From positions 124,001-188,000 of the forward strand of contig NZ_JAKKDV010000003.1 in the NCBI RefSeq assembly GCF_021728415.1: a DNA stretch of 64,000 bases, written 5' to 3'. This DNA is from Flaviramulus multivorans (GTDB lineage: Bacteria > Bacteroidota > Bacteroidia > Flavobacteriales > Flavobacteriaceae). Below the pieces are notes generated by a model. The model did not search any database, had not been told where the DNA came from, and worked only from the letters and a program-made list of their open reading frames with translations. Every line of letters begins with the position of its first letter. Position 1 is the first letter of the stretch. A program made the translations under genes and the position numbers. This document shows positions 36,570 through 45,836 of the stretch, piece by piece.

Positions 36570-38585
36570 TTAGTTACAAGTATTCCCTGTATCATTAATT
36601 TCACTAGGATTGGTAGAACTATTGTTTATACATACATACCTATCTGCCCCAGTTGGTTCATAAATGGTATTATTTAAAAGCGATATGTTAGTATGTCCTT
36701 CATAAAGTCTTATACCATCAAAATCAGTAGGTGCAATCGTGTTTTCAGATATTGTTAAATTACTACAATTCCCAATTTGTATGCCAGCTACCTCATTTTT
36801 ACTAAAAGTGATTCCATTCACATTTGAAAAGCTAACTTTTTTATCAGTTTTAAAAATATTTTCTGTAACTGTAAATGTATAATTAGCATGTTCAGGTTTG
36901 TTATTACTATGCGTAAACGACATTCCTAAACTTCCAGCAGAAATTTCATTGCCTTTAATTTCTACATTATCAAGCCATGTGTTACCAACACTAATTCCAG
37001 AATAAGAAGCAGTAATATCATTGTTATAAACTCTCGAATTTATAGTTTTTGTTAACAAAACACCAGTAGCCACTCCTGTTATCAAATTATCGTGTACATC
37101 TATATCATTTGAATTCAAAATAATCCCAGTAGTATAACCATCAATTATATTACCTCCTATTTCATTATTATAAACTGTTTCTCCACTACCAGTAGCAAAT
37201 ATAGCATAACTGGAATCTGATGATCCTTTTGAAAATCTGTTATTAATAATTTTTGTACCATTTGTATAAGTGTATGACACTTGAGTTTCGAAATCATTAT
37301 CTTCAATTGTCACATTCTGTCCAATATGTACAGAAATGGACCCTCCTCTACTTCCTGTTTCGGTGTTTCCTCTAATAATGACGTCTGTTACTTTTTCTCT
37401 TTCAACTAATACGCCGTTGGCATCACGAACCCTACCTGCTTCAATGTTCATAGCATAACCAACTTCGCCTCCGTCTGCATTCGCATCTGGTTGTGCAGTA
37501 TCAGTAAAAGTGTTACCTTCAAAAAGCAAATTTCTACCATCCGTTAAAGCAACAGACATTCTTCTGATATTAGTAAACTCGCAATTTAATACCTTTATGT
37601 TATTAGTTGGTTTATAGATAGGCTGGTAAGTAAATCCTATAGAACTAATACTTAATCCACCTTTTGAACCATTCACAAACTTAATACCATCCAAAGTAAC
37701 ATTAACCCCTGATTGAATATAGAATAAATGACTCCCTTCCAATCCATCATCATTTGGGGAAAAATATCGAGTTTGTCTATCGCCGTGCAGAGTACCTCCT
37801 GTGACAGTAATATTAGAAGCATCATTTATAGACAAGATTGCACCATTATCCAATTGCTCTGTTTGACTAGTTGCAGGTTGTATACGTAAATGCGTATTAT
37901 CCGTCATTACTAAATTAAAATCTGATGGTATGTTGACAGCTTCTCTATGAGGATAAAAATTTGTTTCTGGTGGAGTTGGTCTAGAACCCTCAAAATAGGC
38001 ATCTATTTTATCAATTTTGAAAGTGGTAACTCCTAGCTCTTTAACCAGTGCCATTGTAGACTCTAATATTTTATTATTGCTCCAAGCAATATCTGATGTG
38101 GTTACTCCTTGAACAATTCCCCATCTTTCAGGTATAAAGTTAAACGCCGTATCCTTCACTTGAGGACTTGACCCTCCTATTGTTAATGTAGAATTCAATA
38201 AATTTCCATCAATCACTCCATTGTCAGAAAAATTTATGGTTCCATTAATAATATCACCACCTTCATACTCTATAGTAACACTACTTGGAAGCGTTATTGT
38301 TTGTCCTTCTAAGTCTAAAACACAATTAATAACTATAGTAGAATTTGCTTGAACATTGTTTAAGTTAAAATCACAAGGTAAAGTAGGATCTGTTTGATTA
38401 TCTCCTCCCGTATCGGGTTCTCCATCTCCATCATTGGTTTCGTCATTGTCCTCATCCGTATCATCTATAACTTCTTCTTCAGCTATAGGTTCAACAAATA
38501 ATTCTTCTTGGTTGCATGATAAAAAAGATATCATGAACATAAATAATAGCATCGTCGTTTTAAAATTCATTTTCATCGTTCTCAT
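36570..38585 (-). CDS. Right-handed parallel beta-helix lipoprotein
   Basis: 671 residues. A lipoprotein signal peptide ends in FLSC (Cys24), followed by NQEELF and then a very acidic Asp/Glu/Gly linker to about residue 65. The acidic residues after the Cys resemble a Bacteroidetes surface-export signal. The rest is rich in beta-helix coils with repeated N-x-I/F turns: NVTLDGIKFVNGSKGG, NLLFEGNTFTD, NVTIEDNDFE, DIDVHDNLITG and NLTISENTIAP. Pectate-lyase-like folds of this kind occur in polysaccharide lyases, C5-epimerases and depolymerases. A role in trimming, modifying or anchoring the locus polymer is likely but unproven. It is the only gene transcribed against its neighbours in the middle of the locus, and has its own repeat-rich upstream region. 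Confidence 0.8.
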   Translation of the reverse strand: MRTMKMNFKTTMLLFMFMISFLSCNQEELFVEPIAEEEVIDDTDEDNDETNDGDGEPDTGGDNQTDPTLPCDFNLNNVQANSTIVINCVLDLEGQTITLPSSVTIEYEGGDIINGTINFSDNGVIDGNLLNSTLTIGGSSPQVKDTAFNFIPERWGIVQGVTTSDIAWSNNKILESTMALVKELGVTTFKIDKIDAYFEGSRPTPPETNFYPHREAVNIPSDFNLVMTDNTHLRIQPATSQTEQLDNGAILSINDASNITVTGGTLHGDRQTRYFSPNDDGLEGSHLFYIQSGVNVTLDGIKFVNGSKGGLSISSIGFTYQPIYKPTNNIKVLNCEFTNIRRMSVALTDGRNLLFEGNTFTDTAQPDANADGGEVGYAMNIEAGRVRDANGVLVEREKVTDVIIRGNTETGSRGGSISVHIGQNVTIEDNDFETQVSYTYTNGTKIINNRFSKGSSDSSYAIFATGSGETVYNNEIGGNIIDGYTTGIILNSNDIDVHDNLITGVATGVLLTKTINSRVYNNDITASYSGISVGNTWLDNVEIKGNEISAGSLGMSFTHSNNKPEHANYTFTVTENIFKTDKKVSFSNVNGITFSKNEVAGIQIGNCSNLTISENTIAPTDFDGIRLYEGHTNISLLNNTIYEPTGADRYVCINNSSTNPSEINDTGNTCN

Positions 38586-38637
38586 AATTTGGGGCTTAAT
38601 AAAATTTTTTCAATAGTAAATATATTTTTTAAATTAT

Positions 38638-38728
38638 CGATTAAGTGGTTTAATTTTTCGATTAAACGCATTTACAAATCGATTAAATACCTATTTCAAC
38701 GATTAAATGTTAATAAAAAATCGTTAAA
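38638..38728. repeat. Five CGATTAA-type direct repeats at about 21-bp spacing
   Basis: CGATTAA begins at 38638, 38659, 38680 and 38700, and a variant CGTTAAA at 38722. The spacings are 21, 21, 20 and 22 bases, i.e. two helical turns, so all copies face the same side of the DNA. The array lies 53-143 bases upstream of the beta-helix gene start. Its gene-proximal copy is 19 bases from the minus-strand -7-like box at 38611-38618, where a -33 element would be. This looks like an activator-binding array for that gene; the regulator is unknown. Confidence 0.65.
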
Positions 38729-39015
38729 GGTTTATATACGTGTAATTATATATTTTGGATTATCACTTCTAAAATTTAATAGCGAGCAAAAATAAAATCT
38801 TAGTATTTAATATGACAGAATTGTTAATAAGTATTAATAACTTAATTTGAATAAAGTGTTAGCATCCAGATGATTATAGTGACCATATTAACTAATTAAT
38901 ACCTTATTCCTATAAAAGAATATTAATAAAAAAGTAATAAATAAACATATTAAGTGAATCAACTAATATTTTCTCACTTGAACTTATTTATAAAAATAGT
39001 ATTGATATTTTGATT

Positions 39016-39023
39016 TATGTTTG
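39016..39023 (+). promoter_or_regulatory. Candidate -7 box upstream of the third MBOAT gene
   Basis: TATGTTTG is an exact match to TAnnTTTG, followed by C. A start near 39030 would leave a leader of about 20 bases before the ATG at 39051. No well-placed TTG -33 element is seen, so this is a weak prediction. Confidence 0.35.
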
Positions 39024-39050
39024 CTATTAATCAAACTCAAATCTTAAGAA

Positions 39051-40499
39051 ATGCTATTTAATTCGTTTGAATTTTTATTATTTTTCCCAATAGTAATTTT
39101 TGGATTTTATCTACTTCCGCATAAATATAGATGGTTGTGGTTATTACTTGGTAGCTATTATTTTTACTTAGCGCATGAGTTAGAACTTGTAATTCTACTA
39201 TTTATTTCTACATGTGTAGATTATTTCTGTGGTCTTAAAATACCTAGTGCCAGTAAAGCCCATAAAAAACTGTATTTACTTATAAGCATTTTTGTTAACC
39301 TCGGTATTTTATTTGCATTTAAATACTTGTCCTTTTTTACAACTTCGCTCCAAGGGGTATTTGCTTTTTTTGGGGTAGATATACCTAAATCAGAGAATTT
39401 AGGATCTTATAGTTTTGATCAAATATTGATTCCAGTGGGTATAAGTTTTTATACGTTTCAAACCTTAAGTTATACTATTGATATATATAGAGGAAAAATT
39501 AAACCAGAAAAGCATTTTGGCGTTTTTGCACTTTATGTATCGTTTTTTCCGCAACTTGTAGCAGGTCCAATAGAGCGCGCTTCAAGGCTCATTCCGCAAC
39601 TAAAGAAAAAAGTTAATATTAATATTTCTAATATTAAGAAAGGGTTAATAATGATGGCATGGGGTTTTTTCTTAAAAGTTGTTATTGCCGATAGAATAGG
39701 TATTTATGTTGACGCTGCTTTTATTGATCCCGAACGTAATCATGGGTTGCCACTTTATATTGCAGCACTCTTTTTTGCGGGTCAAATTTATTATGATTTT
39801 TCAGCTTACACATCAATTGCTATAGGTGCAGCTAAAATCATGGGAGTTGATTTAATACAAAATTTTGATAGACCCTTTTTTGCTACAACGGTTGCAAGCT
39901 TCTGGAAACGCTGGCATATATCACTTATGGATTGGTTAAAAGACTATTTGTTTATTCCACTTGGAGGGTCAAAAGGGTCTAAACTAAAAACGGTAAGAAA
40001 TGTTTTTATACTTTTTGTTGCTGTTGGTTTATGGCATGGTGCCAATTGGACATTTATAATTTGGGGAGCACTCAATGCTGTAATATTAATACTTGAATTT
40101 GTAACAACACCATTGAGAAGGCGAGTTTTTAAATCTTTAAGATTAAACCAACAAACAATAAACTTACTTGCCAGAATATTTGGGGTTAATTTTTTACTAA
40201 TAACACTTATATTCTTTAGGTCGGCTTCTACTGCTGATGCCTTTTCATACATAAAGCAAATGTTTAATATAACTGGGTTGCATGTAAATATTTTAAACAA
40301 TTATTTTGAGTTAGCTTTATGCCTTATTTTAATTATTACTGTACAAACGATACATTATTTTAAAGGAAATGATAAAATCTATGAATTAGTAACTAATCGC
40401 CCTAAATATATAAGGTATAGTATGTATACTGCTTATATTTTTATAATAGTTTTATTTGCTATTAACAGACAAAACACATTTATATATTTTCAATTTTAA
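39051..40499 (+). CDS. MBOAT family acyltransferase, AlgI-type, copy 3
   Basis: 482 residues, polytopic. It has PVGISFYTFQTLSYTIDIY near 128, GPIERASRLIPQ near 175, ASFWKRWHISLMDW near 284 and the MBOAT His in GLWHGANWTF near 328. Unlike copies 1 and 2 it keeps the canonical loop LFIPLGGSKGSK, and no carrier-protein gene is adjacent. Its donor is therefore probably acyl-CoA or a carrier encoded elsewhere. It ends FIYFQF. Its partner SGNH gene starts 1 base after the stop, and it probably leads a transcript running into the FemAB-like array. Confidence 0.9.
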   Translation: MLFNSFEFLLFFPIVIFGFYLLPHKYRWLWLLLGSYYFYLAHELELVILLFISTCVDYFCGLKIPSASKAHKKLYLLISIFVNLGILFAFKYLSFFTTSLQGVFAFFGVDIPKSENLGSYSFDQILIPVGISFYTFQTLSYTIDIYRGKIKPEKHFGVFALYVSFFPQLVAGPIERASRLIPQLKKKVNINISNIKKGLIMMAWGFFLKVVIADRIGIYVDAAFIDPERNHGLPLYIAALFFAGQIYYDFSAYTSIAIGAAKIMGVDLIQNFDRPFFATTVASFWKRWHISLMDWLKDYLFIPLGGSKGSKLKTVRNVFILFVAVGLWHGANWTFIIWGALNAVILILEFVTTPLRRRVFKSLRLNQQTINLLARIFGVNFLLITLIFFRSASTADAFSYIKQMFNITGLHVNILNNYFELALCLILIITVQTIHYFKGNDKIYELVTNRPKYIRYSMYTAYIFIIVLFAINRQNTFIYFQF

Positions 40500-40500
40500 G

Positions 40501-41463
40501 ATGGATTTAAAAAAATTCTTGTTAAAGCTTACATTACTCGCAGTAGCATTTTGTGGGGTTTATTATTTTTTTGTTGATAAACTATCAAAAGGGTATGTTG
40601 ATCCTTACTATTATAAGTTTACTCAAGAAGCTGGAGGTTTAATATTAGGTTTATCAAGAGCTAATGAAGGGATTTCACCTTATATAGTTGAAAGCAAGCT
40701 TGATAGTTTTATTAGGCAAAATAGGCCTATTGTGAATTTAGGTATTAACGAAGCTCATTTTGGTGATGTTTATTTAGAAACGATTAAGAAGAAAATAAAA
40801 AAATCTGATAACGGGTTGTTTATTATTTCTGTAAGTCCAGCAAACTTTACAGCGCCAAAAAGATTAGATGAAAATCAAATATTTGATTTTGATAAAAAAC
40901 TTAAAATGGGTAAAATAACAAACTTTACCTCCTATCCTAACCACAATTATATTATAAATACTTATGGGTTACCCTTATATAGTTCCTTTCATAATTTAGA
41001 TCAATGGAATCATCGAGTATCACACAAAAATGGTTGGAATGAAATAATACTAAAAACTAAAAGCGACACTATTACTGATAATCTTATAAATTATTGGAAA
41101 ACAGAAAGCATCAAATTTTATACAAAAAAAGCAGAGTCCGAACATATTGCTCCATATAGATATGATTGTTTTATAAAAACCCTTAAATATTTAACCACTA
41201 AAGGTCATGTATTTTTAACCCGTGTACCATCAGACTTGGATGTTGTTGAGATTGAAAATAGCCATTGGCAAACTTTTGATAAAGACATGGATAGCATTGC
41301 AAAAGTTTTCAACATTCCATACCTTAATTACTCAAAGCAATCTAACGAATATAAAACTTATGATGGCTCACACTTAGAATCAGAAAGTGCAAAAAAATTC
41401 ACGAGGGTTTTATGTGACGATATTAAGAATATTTTAATTCAAAACAAGAATAGTTATTTGTAA
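40501..41463 (+). CDS. DltD/SGNH-like partner of the MBOAT, copy 3
   Basis: 320 residues from the ATG at 40501. An in-frame ATG at 40456 lies inside the MBOAT gene and would add a meaningless extension (its frame reads the MBOAT tail out of phase), so it is rejected. One membrane helix (about residues 7-25) is followed by a periplasmic domain. Block I is LILGLSRA (Ser52), i.e. Leu replaces the Asp of GDSR. TYDGSHLE near residue 298 provides the Asp-x-x-His pair. It aligns with copies 1 and 2 (VDPYYYKFT, NGLFIISV, FHNL). It should act with the MBOAT at 39051. Confidence 0.78.
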   Translation: MDLKKFLLKLTLLAVAFCGVYYFFVDKLSKGYVDPYYYKFTQEAGGLILGLSRANEGISPYIVESKLDSFIRQNRPIVNLGINEAHFGDVYLETIKKKIKKSDNGLFIISVSPANFTAPKRLDENQIFDFDKKLKMGKITNFTSYPNHNYIINTYGLPLYSSFHNLDQWNHRVSHKNGWNEIILKTKSDTITDNLINYWKTESIKFYTKKAESEHIAPYRYDCFIKTLKYLTTKGHVFLTRVPSDLDVVEIENSHWQTFDKDMDSIAKVFNIPYLNYSKQSNEYKTYDGSHLESESAKKFTRVLCDDIKNILIQNKNSYL

Positions 41464-41472
41464 ACTACCAAT

Positions 41473-42471
41473 ATGCCCTATCTACAGGATCCTTTTAAAA
41501 CTATTTGGCTAAATCATTTTAATGATGGAGAAGAACCTGTTTTATTTAGTTTTGTGGAAAAGCTAGCATTTGTAAAGCATAAAAAGCTACCAGTTTATTT
41601 TAATATAGGTAAGACCAACACTAAAGGGATAGACTATAAATTATCATCCAAGATTCTAGACGACTATAAAAACAAAATATTTATAATTTATGATGTACAA
41701 AAAGCCGAAGTTGAAAGTTTACATGATAATAACAAATTAAGTTACTATAAAATTCAACAATACCCTGGATACATATGTGGTTTGAGTAACCACAAAAATT
41801 TAAACGATTACATGCTTAAAGAATTAAGCAGAAAAAGCAGGTATAAGTTTAATAGTTACAAAAGGAAACTAGAATCTTCATACAACATAAGTTATAAAAT
41901 GTATATTGATGACATAACTCCTGAATTGTACGACGTTCTTTTTATTAAATTTAAAACCCTATTAAAGAAAAGATTCTTTGACAAAAAAACGATTAATAAT
42001 AATTTAAATCCGGATGAATGGTCTTTTTATAAAGAGGTATCTTTTTCGATGATGAAAAATAGACAAGCAGGCATTTTTGTAGTTTATAATGGCGAAATAC
42101 CAATAGCCATTACATTGCTAAATTTTTGTAATAATACCATGTTCGATGTCATTAGAACATTTGATATAGCATTTGCAAAGTATAGATTAGGAACTGTTAG
42201 TATTATGGCGCAAATTGAATGGTGTATTAACAATAATATTAAGTTTTTAGATTTTTCAAAAGGTTATTTTGAATATAAAGAACGATGGGCTAATAAACCG
42301 TATTGGTTTGAGTATCATATTTATTATGATAGAAATTCATTTACTTCTAAAGCTTTAGCAAGGTTTTTTAAAATATTTTTCGAGTTTAAATTATTTTTAA
42401 GAAAAAAACACTTAACAAACCTAATTCACGAAATAAAATTTATTCTCAATAAGAAAAAATATGCTGGATAA
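41473..42471 (+). CDS. FemAB/GNAT-like acyltransferase, array member 1
   Basis: 332 residues, soluble. First of seven tandem paralogs. It shows the family pattern: an Arg/Lys-rich helix (RKSRYKFNSYKRKLESSYNI near 116), KTLLKKRFFDKK near 160, a beta-strand pair FVVYNGEIPIAITLLNF near 198, FAKYRLGTVSIMAQIEWCINNN near 235 and FLDFSKGYFEYKERWANKPY near 258. These are the GNAT-fold elements of BioF2-like/FemAB acyl- or aminoacyl-transferases. This member lacks the about 65-residue C-terminal domain of members 3-7. The acceptor is probably an amino sugar, and the donor could be acyl-CoA, acyl-ACP or aminoacyl-tRNA; the sequence does not decide. Confidence 0.75.
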   Translation: MPYLQDPFKTIWLNHFNDGEEPVLFSFVEKLAFVKHKKLPVYFNIGKTNTKGIDYKLSSKILDDYKNKIFIIYDVQKAEVESLHDNNKLSYYKIQQYPGYICGLSNHKNLNDYMLKELSRKSRYKFNSYKRKLESSYNISYKMYIDDITPELYDVLFIKFKTLLKKRFFDKKTINNNLNPDEWSFYKEVSFSMMKNRQAGIFVVYNGEIPIAITLLNFCNNTMFDVIRTFDIAFAKYRLGTVSIMAQIEWCINNNIKFLDFSKGYFEYKERWANKPYWFEYHIYYDRNSFTSKALARFFKIFFEFKLFLRKKHLTNLIHEIKFILNKKKYAG

Positions 42472-42516
42472 TTAGCAAGAAACTTTTTCTCTTAAACGAA
42501 ACAACTTAGTTAAGGT

Positions 42517-43467
42517 ATGATGCATAAGCTTATTTCATTTAAAAGTAGTCATTTAATTTTTGAATTATTTATTGAAGATAGGTTAAATGAATTTTATGCT
42601 TCGAAAGTTATAAATATTCAATCTAATACTAGTTTTAATCTTAGCCACGTTATTTCCAATCACTTTAAAAGGATATTAATTATAAAAGATGTTCCTAGTT
42701 ATTTAAATTTTAAGCTTCAACAACCTGAAGGGTTGCATTATAAAACAATAAAGCAGTATAATGGATATCTTCTTAATCTAAAGGATTATCAAAATTCGAA
42801 TGCCTTTATTCTGGACAATTTAAACAAACGAAATAGAAAAAACTTAAACTCAAAAAAGGAAAGGTTGTTTAAAAATCATAATATTACGTCTCAGTTTTAT
42901 TATGGAGCTATAGATAGAGATGATTATAATAGCATTTTTAAAATCTTTTATAGCCTATTAAAAAAGCGATTTATAGAAAAAAAAATGCTCAATAGGTATT
43001 TAACAAACTGGGATGATTTACAAAAATCAACATATCACAAAATTTTAAGCAAGAAGGCATCATTACATGTTATTTACGACGAGTTAAACCCTATACTAAT
43101 TACACTAAATTTTCATAAAGGTGATGTGGTATTTAGTCATATACAAACCTACGATGTAAACTACTCAAAATATAATTTAGGCGACATTAGTATGATTAAT
43201 CATATTGATTGGCTGATAAATAATAACTTTACTTTATTTGACCTTTCAATGGGAAAAACTTATTATAAAGAAAAATGGAGTAATTACAAGTATATTTTTT
43301 ATTACCATATTTTTTATAAAAGAAAATCTTTATTATCAAAAATACTTGTAAATATTATCGCCTTAGAATTAAAGTTTATACAATTTTTAAGAGACAAAAA
43401 CATTGTTGGAAACTTCATTAATTTTGATAAACTTCTGTATAAATTTAAAAGGAAATCAGCTAAATAA
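42517..43467 (+). CDS. FemAB/GNAT-like acyltransferase, array member 2
   Basis: 316 residues, the shortest member. The shared pattern is present: NKRNRKNLNSKKERLFKNHNI near 108, YSLLKKRFIEKKML near 148, LHVIYDELNPILITLNFHKG near 186, YDVNYSKYNLGDISMINHIDWLINNN near 213 and LFDLSMGKTYYKEKWSNYKY near 241. Like member 1 it ends soon after the GNAT core without the C-terminal extension. The start is ATG at 42517 (a second ATG follows immediately). A 45-base gap separates it from member 1. Confidence 0.73.
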   Translation: MMHKLISFKSSHLIFELFIEDRLNEFYASKVINIQSNTSFNLSHVISNHFKRILIIKDVPSYLNFKLQQPEGLHYKTIKQYNGYLLNLKDYQNSNAFILDNLNKRNRKNLNSKKERLFKNHNITSQFYYGAIDRDDYNSIFKIFYSLLKKRFIEKKMLNRYLTNWDDLQKSTYHKILSKKASLHVIYDELNPILITLNFHKGDVVFSHIQTYDVNYSKYNLGDISMINHIDWLINNNFTLFDLSMGKTYYKEKWSNYKYIFYYHIFYKRKSLLSKILVNIIALELKFIQFLRDKNIVGNFINFDKLLYKFKRKSAK

Positions 43468-43474
43468 TAGTTAC

Positions 43475-44668
43475 ATGTTAGACAAAATAAAACCAGTAAC
43501 ATTAGATGTTTTAAGTACTTTTCTTGAAAGAAAGGAAGCTTTACCAATTTACAACAAAATTGTAAACACTATTTCTGGAACCACTATTTATGAAAGCACT
43601 AAATTAGAATTAGATGGTAAAAGTAATTTATACTGCATTTATGATTTCCCTGGATATTTAAAAGGTATTACCAATAGCAAAAAGTGGAAATTAAAAGTAA
43701 TAAATGTTTATAAAGGCTCTTTAATTTTATTAAAAAACTATAAAAATACTGATGACTATTTAAAACACAAATTTAGCAGCGATAGAAGATCTAAATTTAG
43801 AACCTACCAAAAAAGATTAGAAACGTGTTTTAATATTGAATATAAAAGCTACTATGGAAAAATTGATAAAGATGAATATGAATTACTTTTTGAATCTTTC
43901 CACGAAATGATAAAAAAGCGTTTTCAAGAAAAAAAAATAAAAAATTACGATTTAACTAGGTGGCAAGTGTATTACGATATTGCCTACCCGCTTATTAAAA
44001 ATAAAGACGCTGTATTGTTTGTTATATTTAACAACAAAAAACCTATAAGCATTTGTTTAAACTTTGTAAGAAACCAAACTATTTATGGTTATCTAAGAAC
44101 TTATGATGTAGACTACTCTAAATTCTATTTAGGGTTTACAGATTTTATAAAACAACTAGACTGGTGTTTTGAGAATAACATAGAAATTTTCGATTTACTA
44201 AAAGGTAGTTACCCTTATAAATTACGTTTAATTGATTCTCAATATAATTTTCAACAGCACATCCTTTACAATTCAACATCTGTTTTGTCAACTATTTCTG
44301 CTAGTTTTATTACTACCAAAACCAAAGCTTTTTATGGCTTAGTAAGGGTTTTGAAAAAAGTAAAAATTAATAAGCTTTACTATAAGTATATTAATTACAA
44401 ATACCGGAATAAAGAGTTAAATAACAATAATGAAGATCATCTTAAAGAGGTTACAATTACAAACAATGTTCAAATCAACTTGAGTGATGAATTAGAATAT
44501 ATAGATATAAACGAAGCATCAAAAAATTTTCCTAAAAGACTAATATTTAATTTTTTATATAGTAGTAAAGAGCACTTTCAAAACATTAAGTTATTTAAAT
44601 ATAAAAATGATGCAAACTCGTATTTAATAGTAGGCAAGAAAAAAAATCAAAAAGTAACACTTTTATAG
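43475..44668 (+). CDS. FemAB/GNAT-like acyltransferase, array member 3
   Basis: 397 residues from the ATG at 43475. An upstream in-frame ATG at 43403 lies inside member 2 and is rejected because the paralog next door begins at the equivalent of MLDKIKPV. It has an N-terminal FLERKEALPIYNKIVNT segment, SSDRRSKFRTYQKRLETCFNIEY, LFVIFNNKKPISICLNF, YDVDYSKFYLGFTDFIKQLDWCFENN and FDLLKGSYPYKLR. The C-terminal domain (FPKRLIFNFLYSS to VGKKKNQKVTLL) first appears here and recurs in members 4-7 and at 60640. It is the closest sister of member 4, a recent tandem duplication. Confidence 0.75.
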   Translation: MLDKIKPVTLDVLSTFLERKEALPIYNKIVNTISGTTIYESTKLELDGKSNLYCIYDFPGYLKGITNSKKWKLKVINVYKGSLILLKNYKNTDDYLKHKFSSDRRSKFRTYQKRLETCFNIEYKSYYGKIDKDEYELLFESFHEMIKKRFQEKKIKNYDLTRWQVYYDIAYPLIKNKDAVLFVIFNNKKPISICLNFVRNQTIYGYLRTYDVDYSKFYLGFTDFIKQLDWCFENNIEIFDLLKGSYPYKLRLIDSQYNFQQHILYNSTSVLSTISASFITTKTKAFYGLVRVLKKVKINKLYYKYINYKYRNKELNNNNEDHLKEVTITNNVQINLSDELEYIDINEASKNFPKRLIFNFLYSSKEHFQNIKLFKYKNDANSYLIVGKKKNQKVTLL

Positions 44669-44674
44669 GGAACC

Positions 44675-45835
44675 ATGCTAAAAAGTATAATGCCAGAAAA
44701 TATAAATTTTTTAAGCGCATTTCTTGAAAAAAGAAAAGCATTACCTATTTATACCTCTTTGGTAAATACATTTTCAAAAAATATCATTCACAACTCAAAC
44801 AATTATTCTAAAAAGCAACTATACTATATAACAGATTTCCCCAGTTACTTAAAAGCTGAAGCCATAAGTGAAAACTGGAAAACTAACGTAATAAATAGCT
44901 ATAAAGGCTCGGTTATTCTTTTGGATAATTATACCAATACAAATGATTATTTAAAGAAAAAATTTAAGACACCAAAAAGATTTAGAATATATAAAAGCAA
45001 ATTAGAAACAAGTTTTAATATTGAATATAAAAGCTATTTTGGTAATATATCGAAAGATAATTACGATTATCTCTTTAGTGAATTTTATAAAATGCTAAAA
45101 AATAGATTTTTAGAAAAAGAAGAGAGAAATGATGATTTAACCCGTTGGAAAGACTATTATGAAATGGCATACCCATTAATTAATAATAAAGAAGCCGTTT
45201 TATTTGTAATTTACAATGATAAAACCCCTATTAGCTGCTACTTAAATCTTTTAAACCAAAACACTATTTACGGCTATATTAAATCTTATGATATAGATTA
45301 TTCTAAGTTTTCAATTGGGTTTATAAGCTTTTTACAACAACTACAGTGGTGTTTTGAAAACAATATTAAAGTTTATGATTTACTTAAAGGCAATTACCCT
45401 TATAAGAACAAGCTAATTGATGAAGAATTTTACTATCAGAAACACATAATTTATAATTCAAAATCTTTGCTATCTACTTATACAGCAAATGTTTTAGCTT
45501 TAAAATTGCAAACTTATTATGGTATAATTAAAATTTTAAAAAACCTCAATATAGATATACTTTATCGCAAGTTTTCAAACTTTATTTATCGAAGAAAAAT
45601 TGATAAAACAATGACAAATATATTGGTTGAAAATGTTTTCGATATATCAACCAAAGACTTAATTAAAATAGACTTAAATAATAACGATTATAGCTTTTTA
45701 AAACGAGTGGTTTACAAGTTTTTATACCATTATGATGAATCATTAAAAAGCATAGAGGTTTTCAATTTGAAAAACGATTTAAGTACATTTTATGTAAAAG
45801 GAACGAAGCAAATACAACAAATAAAAGTTCGCTAA
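44675..45835 (+). CDS. FemAB/GNAT-like acyltransferase, array member 4
   Basis: 386 residues. It aligns with member 3 nearly end to end: FLEKRKALPIYTSLVNT near 14, KRFRIYKSKLETSFNIEYKSYFG near 109, LFVIYNDKTPISCYLNLLN, YDIDYSKFSIGFISFLQQLQWCFENN and YDLLKGNYPYKNK. The C-terminal domain runs FLKRVVYKFLYHYDES to YVKGTKQIQQIKV. The gap to member 3 is 6 bases and to member 5 one base, so the array is read as one operon. No signal peptide or membrane segment, hence cytoplasmic. Confidence 0.75.
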   Translation: MLKSIMPENINFLSAFLEKRKALPIYTSLVNTFSKNIIHNSNNYSKKQLYYITDFPSYLKAEAISENWKTNVINSYKGSVILLDNYTNTNDYLKKKFKTPKRFRIYKSKLETSFNIEYKSYFGNISKDNYDYLFSEFYKMLKNRFLEKEERNDDLTRWKDYYEMAYPLINNKEAVLFVIYNDKTPISCYLNLLNQNTIYGYIKSYDIDYSKFSIGFISFLQQLQWCFENNIKVYDLLKGNYPYKNKLIDEEFYYQKHIIYNSKSLLSTYTANVLALKLQTYYGIIKILKNLNIDILYRKFSNFIYRRKIDKTMTNILVENVFDISTKDLIKIDLNNNDYSFLKRVVYKFLYHYDESLKSIEVFNLKNDLSTFYVKGTKQIQQIKVR

Positions 45836-45836
45836 T

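Larger units (their letters stand above)
38586..39050. other. Divergent intergenic region between the beta-helix gene and the MBOAT cluster
   Basis: 465 bases, very AT-rich. It holds the phased CGATTAA repeats at 38638-38728, a minus-strand -7-like TACTATTG at 38611-38618 (one mismatch to TAnnTTTG) and a plus-strand -7 match at 39016-39023. The one long plus-strand frame (38589-38795) runs through the repeats, encodes a Lys/Ile/Phe-rich peptide with no recognisable features and is not considered a gene. Nothing else is recognised between 38730 and 39015. Confidence 0.55.

Noticed and set aside
38638-38728. Replication-origin iterons or CRISPR repeats
   Set aside because: The repeats are only 7-8 bases with 13-14-base spacers, there is no replication-initiator or cas gene, and the position upstream of a gene favours a regulatory array.
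38589-38795. 68-codon plus-strand open frame upstream of the third MBOAT gene
   Set aside because: It runs through the CGATTAA repeat array, encodes a Lys/Ile/Phe-rich peptide without recognisable features, and starts inside the upstream region of the opposite gene. It is best seen as a by-product of AT-rich repeats.
40456-40500. Earlier ATG for the third SGNH protein
   Set aside because: It lies within the MBOAT coding sequence in another frame. The ATG at 40501 gives a normal membrane-anchor N-terminus aligned with the other copies.
41473-43467. Array members 1 and 2 as truncated pseudogenes
   Set aside because: They lack the C-terminal domain, but their GNAT core motifs are intact, they end cleanly and no remnant of the missing domain follows. 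They look like genuine shorter forms.
43403-43474. Earlier ATG for FemAB-like array member 3
   Set aside because: It overlaps the previous gene out of frame. The start at 43475 matches the N-terminus of the sister gene and leaves a 7-base gap.
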